Assembly (NCBI GenBank): GCA_964036295.1
Contig: OZ038465.1
Location: 12,238,667-12,302,666, forward strand
Source: Plumapathes pennacea
Lineage: Eukaryota; Cnidaria; Anthozoa; Antipatharia; Myriopathidae
Direction: 5' to 3'
Length of the DNA stretch: 64,000 bases
The position numbers and the translations under genes are program-made. Below the pieces are notes generated by a model, which searched no databases, was not told where the DNA came from, and saw only the letters and a program-made list of their open reading frames with translations. Below are positions 1 through 11,900 of this stretch, piece by piece; position 1 is the stretch's first letter, and the number at the start of each line of letters is the position of its first letter.

Positions 1-944
1 CAGTTGGTTTTCACATTGCTGTTGACCATCTACGCAGTGGTAGAAGCAGGATACCTTCACCAACCTTTCTCACTACATGAATTGGTGCTGTTGCACCCTC
101 TGGTCAATATGATTTTTGCTTGCTGATCAATCCTTCATTAACCTTAGCTAGTGTACTACATCATTCTTGGTTTCTTTATTGTTTGTCCAAAAAACAAAGG
201 TGTTGCTTAGCTGTGGTCATTTACAGTACCAATGAGTGAATGCAGAGATATAATATTGATTCTGCTTAAAACAAAATAATATATTGTTACATTAAAATAA
301 TTTATTTTGTGTAAACTAGAGTATTTTCTGTGTGGTATATTGAACATACATAGGGATACAAGCAAGATTTCAAAGAGTCAAATTGTGATAAAAATTCTCA
401 TTTATGGTACTGTGCATGCAGCTACATATAGTTAGTTGTACTGGTTCAGTATTGAAAGTATAAACATGTATTCTGCATGCAGTAGCAGTGTAGTTAGTTT
501 TTAACCAGTTTTTGTACCAGTAAATAGCTGCTTCTGCTCAGCTTATGTTAGATGGTATCATGACATAAGGCTTGATTAAAAAATGTTAAAATAAAACTGA
601 TGTTGTATTCTTCATTTCAAACCTCCTGTAATACACCTAATATGATTATACACTGTCTTATACTCTTGAATCTACACCTTGTAATCCTGGAACTATGATA
701 GACCATTTTAGTAAGTTTTGCAGGTGAAATTGAAGGACTAATCAACCACATTTATAGTTATGACTAACTTTTTACCCACCCTGCCCCACTTTATTTTTTG
801 GAGGGGAAGGGATGGGGACTAGCAAAATGGTAGTTCTATAATACCATTACTCTCATAGATATGATTCCCAGCTATGAATTTAGATGCATTTGGACTTGTT
901 TCAGGTTTTAACTGCTGCATGTACCAACAGCTGTGTCAAGCTTG
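1..944. other. intergenic DNA downstream of NUDT1
   Basis: No coding region is supported here. The stretch is AT-rich and lies beyond the NUDT1 stop codon, so its right part should be the 3' UTR of that minus-strand gene. I see no transposon termini or RNA gene. Confidence 0.5.
790..795 (-). terminator. candidate poly(A) signal of NUDT1
   Basis: TTTATT on the plus strand is AATAAA on the minus strand, about 150 bases past the NUDT1 stop codon. A second minus-strand AATAAA lies near position 301. The hexamer is common in AT-rich DNA, so its use is inferred. Confidence 0.4.
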
Positions 945-2605
945 TTACGAAGATAAGCTAACTGGTGTAATATTTCCTTCACAAGGTTTCAGTGTATAGT
1001 CTATAATGTTTGAATGCCCCTCAAACTTAAAATAACCAGAAAATTTTTGTCCTTTGAGCATCATTGGGAACCACAACTCATCATCTGGCCACATTTCCTG
1101 GAAAGGTATGGTACCAACGTCAAACCACTTGGGTCTCATTTCTGTTGACAAGACCACAACCAGTACAAAATGGTCAAAACAAGAACACCTGGAAACTATA
1201 CCCTACCCTTCCCTGCTACCCCTTGTTTAGGCCTAATAAAACATTGTATTCAGAGAAGTTCCTGCTGCAAGGTCCTGCTGTAGTTTTGGCCTCTGCTTGC
1301 CATACTGTAAAATCCCAGTTGTAAGCCCAGCCTCGATCTCTAAATCTAATTAATAACCTGGAATTTATGGTATGATAGTTTTGTTGATACATTGCAGTTT
1401 GCTTTTGTTACCGATTACTGTAGTACTATTGAATATAGAGTTTGTCAATCATGTGGAATGCTTCAATATACTGCTTATCTCACCTTCTGACTCTGTAGGA
1501 GTGCCTTCATATTTATATGTATCAAACACATGGACTTTGAGAATCACAGGATCTCCCACAAATTCAAACTGGAGTAGGCCTACTGCATTGAGGGTCTGCA
1601 CTGTTAGACCAGACTCTTCAAGAAGTTCTCTGAGAAAAAAGAAAAATAATGTAAATAATTTAGTTTGTGAACAGGTCTAGAGTCTGAAGACTGTACTAAG
1701 TAAGCAGAAAAACAGAGTTCTTCTATTTCCATACCTCATGTTATCATCAAAAGGAAACAACTTTTGGTTCAAAATATAGGAAAGTTCGAGTTATTGGGGT
1801 TCCATTGTAGTTTGTTAAGTCTGATCTCTGGTGAGATTTTAGGAGTTTAATTTGAATGGTATAAGATGGAGGGGAGGGAGATAATCTCATCTTATTCTTC
1901 TCCCCTTGCAAAAGAAGCCTGAAAAATCCCTGGAGGTGTGGTTGGTGGGGCTTGGCCATAAGGTTCCCTGGTTCCCAGAGTTCCTCTCACTCTCCGTCTG
2001 GGGCAGGTATGCCAAAGGTGCTTGAGTGTGAGGGCAAACTGTTTTCACATCCTTGGCTTCAGGCCACTGACCATGAGTGAGAGTTAACCTCTGGGGACCA
2101 GGATGGGGATAATGTTTGATTTGCATAATGATGAGCAATATGCCAACCTCAACATAGTCAGGTGGGAATTTCAGTCCAGGGGTCTGGGTCCCACACAGTT
2201 GAGGGGTGGAATCCTCTGGGGTTGGGGCTGAGGTAGGTTTAGAGCGACTTTTGCCAGAAAAAGAAAGTTGGTCAGCTCTTTTATGTATCATCTAAAGAAT
2301 AAAGTTCCAAACTACAGCTATACTGTCTTATATTCATTAGTGGGAGATTAACGTGATTTTTCGCGGGAGGTGACAAACAGTTGCATAGTTCAATTGGCCT
2401 CACTTAAAGGCAATATTGATTTTATTGATGCACTATATATAAATTAATCTCACCTTTTAGCGGCCTCCTCGATCGTTTCCCCCTGATCAACTTTCCCGCC
2501 AAAGCCATTCCATCGCCCAACACCAAATCCTCTCTTTTTCATTCCAAGAAGAATCTTTCCTTCCCCTCTGACAAAAGCTAATGTCAGCAACTTCTCCTGG
2601 GCCAT
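945..2605 (-). CDS. NUDT1: NUDT1/MTH1, oxidised purine nucleoside triphosphatase
   Basis: Spliced minus-strand gene with three coding exons at 2605-2454, 1629-1484 and 1141-945, giving 164 residues (human MTH1 p18 has 156). Intron phases fit exactly (2, then 1). Introns are GT-AG. The Nudix box GX5EX7REUXEEXGU is complete at residues 37-59 and is cut by intron 1 inside the Arg51 codon. Residues equivalent to human Asn33, Trp117, Asp119 and Asp120, which form the base pocket, occur at the same numbers. The family hydrolyses 8-oxo-dGTP and 2-hydroxy-dATP to monophosphates and so sanitises the nucleotide pool in cytosol and mitochondria. I chose the ATG at 2603-2605 because it aligns with the human start; an in-frame ATG ten codons upstream is possible. 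The C-terminus extends a few residues past the conserved DYTL motif. TECPR1 lies head to head. Confidence 0.93.
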
Positions 2606-3072
2606 GTTTACGCAAGAGACTATTAATTCTTGCACGTGTGCAGCGCTGTGCGTTTGCTTGCACGTGTGCAGCGTTGAGAATGTACGAGCACATGTCGGAA
2701 AATTCCGACGTTATCTCGAAGATTCTCGGGATATTTGTTTCCACGATTCTTCTTCACTGAGCATCTGATAAACATAAGGACTTTGAAAGAACGTTTAGAA
2801 AGCTTTCTGACGTTCATTGGAACCATATCCAATAGTGGAAATGAAAAGATCTAGAAGCTCGAATTCTATCCCACAGTTCTCCGAATTTGCCAGTAAGCGG
2901 TCAGCAGTCGTAAGCGGTAAATATTGCGCAGTCAGAAGTGACGTAGTCACGCGAACGCCTGGTGGAAGTTTGTTATTATTATTTTCCTCTTCGGTTTTTC
3001 GATCTTTCTTCTCTCACATTTAGTTCGGCCTGTGCTTGACTATGCTGCACGGAACGGGTTAATGAAGAAAAT
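2606..3072. promoter_or_regulatory. shared divergent promoter of NUDT1 and TECPR1
   Basis: The 467 bases between the two start codons must hold both 5' ends. A 17-base stretch containing the E-box CACGTG occurs twice, with E-boxes at 2633-2638 and 2661-2666 (28-base spacing). A CCAAT pentamer is at 2828-2832 and a TGACGT half-site near 2938. No TATA box is obvious next to either start codon. Transcription start sites are not visible from sequence, so the promoter role is inferred from gene layout. Confidence 0.6.
2631..2675. promoter_or_regulatory. tandem E-box pair (CACGTG x2)
   Basis: Two CACGTG palindromes, each followed by TGCAGCG, repeat at a 28-base interval just upstream of the NUDT1 start codon. 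CACGTG is the core recognised by bHLH-Zip factors (USF, MITF/TFEB, MYC/MAX). Binding is not shown by sequence alone. Confidence 0.5.
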
Positions 3073-5871
3073 ATGGCAACGACAGCCAGTGATCTATGGG
3101 TCATCGATCGGGATGGTCGAACGTTCGTTCTCAATTTGCAAGATAATTCATGGCGACACATTTCAACCCCTCGTCTGCGCTCTAGGAACTGCTTCAAGCG
3201 CGTAGCGGCCGCGGAGAGATGTGCATGGGCCATTAATGCTAGCCAACAGCCATGTCTGTACGTGCGATCCAGTGATCTGCCATGCAGAATAAAGGTCGAA
3301 ACTTTTGAGAATCAACGGTGGGCGCCATTGAAAGGTTGGAGCGAAAAGTCGGTAAGATTATAGAACACGATGTGTTGATCACTTTCATGACTGTGGAACA
3401 GCATAATGGGAATATAGCCAAACCGCAGGACAGAATAAAAAGATTGTCTTACACTGGAAAAAATGTCTCATAATTTTCAAGGATTTTTGCATGCTATCTC
3501 ATTATGCCAGTGGCATGGGCCAAGAGTTTTTACAGTCAACTCCCTCATAATGGGCACCCCTTCTAAGATGGACACCTCTCCAGGACAGACACATGTTAGG
3601 AGCGGTCCCTGCCATTTCTTCAGGTTGATATTTTAATCTTACTGAAATCTTTTTAAGATGGACATCTCTGCAAAATGTATAGTTGGAGCATCAGAGGTGT
3701 CCGTCTTAGGGGGAGACTGTAAATATGTTTATCCTTTAATAGGCCAGAATTCATATCTTATACAAAGTTTTGCAGAAATATTGCACTTTTAGAGCCATCT
3801 ACGTGCTTTATCCGAACATCAGCACATCTTGAAATGTCCAACACCCATGTACAAAATGAACTGTTCATTGCTTATTACTGCATCCCAGATGTTCCCAACT
3901 GATCGCTGGGCATGGAGCAGTCAGGATGGCAAAAGGAAACTTCCTCAGGATTCCTTTCAGTTACCTTCAGAAAACTGGGTGTGGGAAGAACCCTGGGCTA
4001 TTGACAGAGGACTCCCAGGGGACATCGAGGTAACTATGGCTTTATACAGTCACGTACATGCCCAAAACACATTATGAAATTATCATTATATGCATTTTAT
4101 AATATCATAACTATTCATCTAGATACATGATTCTTTGTTGTGAAAGGGAAGAAAAAGGATACATATTGTTACTGGATTTATATTAATTATTATTTTGTGA
4201 GTTGGAATAAAAAAATATCACATCATGTATGATGATATGGAAGAGTAGATAAGGTATATTTGTGGGTAGTAAGAGAAAAAGTACTAAAATTTTGACCTGC
4301 ATATTAATTATTTCCTTCCATAGGGATGGCAATATGCTATTGATTTCCCACGGACTTATCATGCAGAAAAATTCCAGGCAGCATTTGTGAGGAGACGTCG
4401 CTGGATGAGATACTACAGATTTGATGGATATGATTGCTGGCTGCAGGTTTGTAGCTAAAACAACTTACATTGTGTTATATCCAAAGTTTCCTAAACTTTC
4501 TCATTAAGATAAGTTTTACAACACAAATAACTTCATCAATAAACAATTTTTTGAGTACACATTCAAATGCCAGATTCCCCTCATAAAACTGTATTAATAA
4601 ATCCAAGACAAACTTGAAGTTGATCACCTTCCGCCAGACATTGTATTGTAAAGGTCATACTGTATAGCATTTCAACAAAGGTACAGGCACTAAGGGTGCA
4701 TTCGATTGACCATATTCAGAGTACCTGTAGGAATAACTAAAAGGATCCAAAAGTCTTGCTTGTTCTGGGTGGGGGAATTTTTTTCAGGAGTGTTTTTAAA
4801 ACCTTCACACTGACATTTTGAACAGCTCCTGATACATCTCAACATAATTCAGCCCCAAAACAAATTATTTTATCAATCAGTATTCCTATTCCTATTCCAG
4901 AATAGACCCAATTGAATACGCCCTAAATTATCCCAAACTCCAGAGAAATGACAGTCTGATCAGCTTGACTACATGCAAAAGAAGACCTCCATTTTCCCTA
5001 TACCACGATAATTATATTATTAATTTTTTGAGATCAAGAGTGAATTAAAGTGTTTTATCGAGCAAATGTCAATGCACTTTGGATTCAAAGATTAACTGCA
5101 TATTAATTTATTCATACTATTTACAGATTCCTGGAATATGCAGTGACCCAGTCAAGCACCCATTCCAGGACATAGCTGTTGGTGGCACAGCAATTCCTGG
5201 AAGAGAACCTGGATGCCTGTCTGTCTGGGCAGTAACCTTCACTTGCAAGGTACTCACTATGCAGTCACTGATGTTTTATTTGTTAATTATTGTAATTTGC
5301 ACTACAAAGATAGCACTAAAAATAAGTTTCAAGATGTCCACTCTGAATTTTTGTTAAGCTCTTCGGGTACTAGCCACCTCACATTGGGCAGAAAGGCTGC
5401 CTGATGTGAAGCTGCTGTATTCACAGGCTACTCACTCAGGCACTTATTTGAGGAAATGTTGTAATGATTGTTTCAGACTGCTTTTTTTTTTTTAGAAGTT
5501 GACCATTACTTGATAGGGCTGTTAATTCATAAATGTATTATATTGTAGTTTTAACAAACATTGACAATATGTATTTGTATCCTCCTGGCTTTTCTCTGTG
5601 CAGATAGTGTACCGAGAAGGGGTAACTGAGATGTGTCCTGAGGGAACGGAGTGGGTTGAAGTGCCCTGTCCCCCACAAAATGTTACACAACTCTCCATCA
5701 GTCAGACAGGAGTTGTATGGGCAGTGACCTGGGCAGAAGTAGCCTATGTGCGTGTTGGGGTGACATACTACCAGCCAATGGGTAAGAATTTAAATACATT
5801 GCACTTACTGTTCTCTAAACTTCTTCTACTTCTACTTTATTACTCTACAACGGTTTCCCATCAAGTAGAGA

Positions 5872-5947
<76 letters not shown>

Positions 5948-8900
5948 AAATAAATACTAAATACAAGGCTTGTACAACTCAATGAGCACCTAGCAATTTA
6001 TTACTAGGCAACTCTCTCTAAGTGGGCACCTCTCTCAAGTGACAATTTAATAGTCAAATTTAGTAGTCAATACAATAAGTCAACTCTCTCTAAGCGATAG
6101 GATAGGATAATGCCTATATTTAACCACGAGAGGACAAGCGGACACCTCTCTAAAGTGGACATCATGCAGATTTGTTCCTTGCTGATTTTAATTTGTTTTG
6201 CTATAACTGAATTCTCTAAGATGGACACTACTAAAATGCTAGTCCCCAGGGTGTCCGCCTTAGAGAGAGTTCAAGTTGTTATTTTCCATCCCAATATCAC
6301 ATAATCAATAGGCACGGCCTGGGTGGAAGTAAACAGTCCAGTACAGTCGCCTGGTGCTGAACCTTCTGCGTTGTTTCAAATCTCCGCTGGTAATCACAGC
6401 GTGTGGGCCCTCACGAAAGACTATCAGGTGAGCAAAAGCATTTATCTGTAATGTATAAAGAGCATTTGACCCGTTGAGCGTTTGACTCTATTGCACGTTT
6501 TAAACGCAGATTCTCCCAGCTATTCAGACATACAGAAAATGTATTGAATTATAGGCCGATTTACACGATGCGATTTTTGCTTACGACTGTTGTGGTTTTT
6601 GTAGGACTCTACGACACAAAGCGTATTCATAGTGTGTAAATCAACCCTTCGACTTGGTTACGACTGTCGCATGCGACACTTAAAAAGTCGTAATTACGAC
6701 AATCACATTGATGTGCAGCACGGCACATCTATTGAACTTATGTTTGAGTATTGAGTCATAACTTCTGAGTTCCCTGGACAAGTCTTGAGGTTTTGCATGC
6801 GTTGCACGCCAACTACGAAAACTGCATTTCAATTTGTTGGACAGGTGTGGTTTAGAAAAGGTACGACATGTGCGTCCCTGCACCAGACAGAAACTGATGT
6901 GGCTGGCACGGGCTGGGTGCAGATGGTTGGTGAATTTTACCTTCTCTCTGTCGGACCAAACGACCAGGTAATGTGACAAGTTGCATCCCACATTCAAAAC
7001 AGACAAACTTCCAGCGCACTCCCACTCCAGGGTGTTTATAAGGCCCCGTCCACGCGTATACGTTTACGTTCGTAAGCGCATACTTTCTTTTAGCTAAACC
7101 GCATCGAAAGGTTTCCTTCCACAGGAACCCGGAGAGCGTTTACGAGCATTAGTGCACTTGGTTGCATCATTAATAGGTCTCTTGCAGCTAGAGATCTCAT
7201 AACACACGTCCAATACTACGGCTCGTAACGACCCGTAAAAGTGAAATCACAATCCGTACGAATCGTTCGGTTTGCATGATGAATTCACAAGTCGTAAGAA
7301 CAGTCGTCGATCTGTATGAATCGTCAAGTGTATTCACTGCTCGTGAAAGTGAAATTCACCTATCCCTAAAGTCGTTACGAGCCGTACTATTGGACAACCC
7401 TCTCAGTGTGACCCAAAATTCAAAAGAAAAGCTCCCTTATTGAGAAGTAGCCTCGCATGCAACCGCCTCCCGTTGGCGGGCCGAGTATGGGAATGTCGTA
7501 CAACGTTTTTTTTTTTTTTTTCGTTCCTCCTTCCAGGTGTTCGCACTCAGTACACATGGGGACCACATCTACTTCAGAACCGACATCACTCCAGATGAGT
7601 TGTGTGGTAGAGGGTGGAAAGCTGTACGTACCACGTGGCCCGAATCCGCGATCATCGCTGAGGGTAACCAGGCCTTTTTGTAATAGGTCATTTCTGAGAG
7701 GTCTGTTGCTTCTGTTTCAAAGCGAGGGCTGGTGCGAAAGCTTTCTTATGAAAATGAGTTTGATTTACATGGAAATGAACGCACGAGTGAAACTAATTTG
7801 AACGGTTTTGAACCACAGTGAACTCTCTCTAAGACGGACAGCCTCGGGACCTGGTCTAGGTGTCCGGCTTAAAGAGCGTTTAGATACAGAGAAATAAGTG
7901 GAAATCCGCTCGCCGGATTTAAAACAGTCTTATTCTTGCGTTACAATTCTAGGTCAACTTATGGAGTCTAGAAGAGACAGCACTGTAGATTCGCAGTCCG
8001 CGGAGTCCAGCTTACCAAGTCAGATCGAGTTCTTGATTTGGATCGATAGCGGCGCTTGTCAAATCGACGGATCCTTTTTCAGTGACAGCCGCCGTGGTTT
8101 GTTTTCCTCTGTGAGCAGCACGAGTCTACAGAATGTTGGCTACCGGGACGCACAGTGGAGAAATACTGTACTGAAACTGCTCATAGAACGAGACCGTCAA
8201 GTTGCTAGCGGATTCGACGCGTTCGAAGAAGCAGTTTCCCAGGTATTGGAAAATTTGGTTGGGGATGTAGAGATTGGGACAGAAGGAGGCGGTGACAAAG
8301 ACAGGAACGGACAGACAATGAGAGACAGTCAGACAGAGATAAGAGATAGACGGTTAGATAGAGCCGTAAACTCTAGACAGGCAGGAAGATTTTGTGAATC
8401 TTCACTCGCAGATTTGTGCTGGTAGTTTGAAAAGTTACCGATGGAGCGATTTTTGGATGACTTTTTAATTTGTAGATTCAAATCCAAAATAATTGGAGCG
8501 CCAATCACAGAGGCAAAGTAGTTTGCGTTTGGTTTACTTCGGAGAAGAAATCAATCAGCATTGCCACTTCCTTGCTTGTGTGAGCAGATCGCAATCGGAT
8601 TATGCTTTTATTCCTGATTGGCCGAGAATGCTACAAAACTTGTTTGGACCAATCCAAAAGCGTCGCAAAAGCAAAAGCAAAACGAAAGCAATCACAGGAA
8701 TACCTTTGGCAGTAATCGTAAAATTGCTCTAACTGTTCATATCACCTAGTAAGCATTCCTGTAACTCTTGAGTGATCGACTTCAATCTTCTCTGTTCGTT
8801 CTCTTTCGAGATTATAAATCGTACTGTAAGAAGAATTTGATTTTTCTTTTAATATGTTACTCGTATGTGAGCTAATTAAAACTGCCAATTCTTACCAAAT

Positions 8901-11900
8901 TATTGGACCATATTGTTCCTGGATGACTAGAGAATTGTTGTTTTGTGCTAAGGATTGAAAGGGTCAAAAGTAAACGATTTTTTTCATAATCCGTAGGGAA
9001 CTTGGTTCAAGAAAGGTCGTTTCCAGCTGCTCACTGATAAAGACTGCAACCTCTGGAGTGAGTGTGTGGCGAAACTTGACCAGGGCAGCGAGGACAGAGA
9101 AGGGGCGATGCTATGCTACTTCGAGAAGAATTCCTGCTACGAGGAAATGCGAATTCCGCTCACCGACATCAAGTGTGTCTGTATAGTGCGTAGGATGTCG
9201 CGCCACAACTGCTTTGCTATTCACACTCCCGACCGAACTTCGGAGCGAAACCCCTTCGTGCTGGCATGTGCGGACGAAAAAGACTTGACCGACTGGGTAA
9301 CCGCCCTCGCGACTGTTGTGTCACGGGTTCACAACTCAATCGGAGCCGCTGCCCAGAAAGCTTTCTGGGCCACCAGTCTCAGTGGAGACGTTTTCGTGTG
9401 TGAAGCGCCTTCCTATGAGGGCTTGCTTCATCCAAACCCGAACCACTTGTTTTGGCGCCAAATCGGTGGCCACATGCGCCAGGTCGAGGCTGGTGCCGGC
9501 GGGGTCGTTTGGGGGATTGGGTTTGACGGTGTTCCGTACGCTTACACTGGGGGGTACGGTGGGGGAATTTTTAGCGGTTTCAGCAGCAGTGCGCACGGTA
9601 TATGTTCTCAAGAGGACTACGATGTGCAGTATATTTATGAAAACCAGCGATGGAATCCGATCCAGGGATTCTCTGACAGGTACGCAAGGAGAATATTCAA
9701 TTGACATTTGCAACTAAAAGTTATGACATGAAAAAGGTCATTGGTTAGATACTACTTAAACTCGTTTTTCTCTTACTATCAGAGGTGGAGTGGTATGAAT
9801 AGCAGCAGCCGTGCAGTATTGTACCAAAGATGACTTCTTGGGAAGTTAGAATTTTTGTTGAACCAGAAAGAAAGTAGTGTAGTAATTGTTTTAAGTGTAC
9901 ACTTTCATCTTTGTGCATTATGTGTTGTTTTGTCACGCATGGTAAGCTGGTTTAGTACGACACTTGTCAGACCTAACCAGACCTGTCAGCGTTCAAACGT
10001 TTGCTTGTTTTTTTTTTTTCACTTTCCTTTGTGTACAGGAGGCTCCCTAGTGATCGGTGGAACTGGAGTGACGCGTCAGGGGTATACGAGCGTACACGTG
10101 AGGGCTTCAATCTGCCGTCTAGTCAGTGGCAGTGGGCAGGACAGTGGACAGTGGAAACCAACCCGGAACTCACAGACCTTGACGGCTGGCGCTATGCCAT
10201 CGACTTCCCTCGGTATGTCAGACTGCTTTGTGAATGAGAGATGAAATGATGTCACAGGGCACCTTGTATAACTCATCCTTCTCCGCCTTGTTCTTGTTTA
10301 TCTTCTTGTCTTTAGGCTCCTCGTCCTCCTCCTTGATCTTAACCTTGGTGTTCTCGTTATTGTTCCTCTTTACCTTCTTGTTCTTTGAGCTCCTCGTTGT
10401 TCTTCGCGTTCCCGAGGGCTGATTTGTATTTTGATATCTCTTTTGAAGGCAATATCATCGCGATAAAGGATGGAATGATTACGTCCGGCGAAGAAGGTGG
10501 CACAGGTGAGTTATTTAAGCCGTTTACTCTTAAGAGTGATCAACATGTGTGTGATAAATTGCCGCTTAGAGAAAAGCTCGTGGAATGAGCACTTCTCATT
10601 CTGCAATTTACAACTTTTCTTTGTAAATGGTTAGCCGGATCCACTGTCAAATAGTTCAGAAGTAAAAGAGTTGAAGACATCCCTCAGTCAAATAAAGGAC
10701 AGGACAATCATAAAAATATTTTGGTCAGAATGCTCTTTGAATAACCAGCTTGGTGTGCCAGTCGATCAGTTCGGTCTGTTTATCATCAAATCCACCCCAC
10801 CCGTCTTTCCACCCTTTCCCCTGGTACTCCTCGGAGATTTTTATTTTTTGTGCCCCGGAGCGGACGGATATTCTACCAGAAGAGTGGGGTTGTGCTTTGC
10901 TCTTTTCGGGAATTAAATTTTTTGTTTTTCTGCAGGCGGTGTAAACTGACCACAACTGGTCCGTGGGCTTACGTGACTCCTTCAGTGAAGCTTAAGGATT
11001 GCTCTATCCAGATTGACTCAGTAGACTCGGTGGACACTTGTTTGGGTGTGTGGGCGGTAGACAGTAAGGGCAACGTGCTCTTCAGACACGGTGTGACTCC
11101 CAGATGTCCTCAGGTGTGTTGTTATTACAAGTTTCACGTACCTTCGCGAGCAGATGTACTGAGGGACCTATGAAGTCTTTCTTGTTTATTCCTTTCTTTG
11201 TTTGTTTAGGACATCTTCTCTTGTTCGTCTCATCTTTGTTTTGTTTTGTGTTTTACTGATTGATTGACTGATTGATTGATTGATTGATTTCTCCTCCTCC
11301 TCCCCTTCCCACAATCCGTTTGTCTCTGCATCCTTTGTTTTCTCCCTTCTTTTTTCCCCTTCTTTTTCTTTGCTTTCTCCCCTAACCCTTCCTCCTTTTT
11401 TCTCCGTTCCTTTGTGTGTTCCATCAATCCGTCCTTAGTTTCTTCCCTTCCTTTCTCGCCTTCATAATTCTTTCCTTCCCTTTTTCCCTCCTCCGTTTCC
11501 CCCTCTATTCTTTCTTCCCACGATCCTTCTATTTTTATCTCCATCCGTCCACCATCTCTCCCTCCCTACCTCTCTTCCTTTCCTCGTGACAAGACTGCAG
11601 GTTTTAAGGCGTTGATTTCTTTCACCAAGGGCACATCATGGGAGTTTATTTCAACTGATGTGCCATTTGTGAGCATATCCATTGGCTGCAAGCGGAGAAT
11701 CTGGGGAATCGCTGAAAATGGAACGGCCTACTTCAGAGCGGGATTTAGCAGGGAAAAAGCAACAGGTACGTTAAGGACGTACTCCAACAAATCTGCCCTG
11801 TTTTTCTGAAAACAATAGCTGACGTTTCCGAGAAATGACTTGCAGAGACCGAGGAAGTCTTGGTACAGGACCCGCTTAGCGCACGCTCAGTAGCAGAAAC

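Noticed and set aside
10417-10505. Longer version of TECPR1 exon 12 beginning at 10417
   Set aside because: It stays in frame but inserts residues foreign to the family; the acceptor at 10449 restores the conserved VRRRRW motif exactly.
11600-11629. Acceptor at 11600 for TECPR1 exon 14
   Set aside because: CTGCAG there would give a stop codon in the required phase; the acceptor at 11629 yields the expected GTSWEFI tectonin repeat start.
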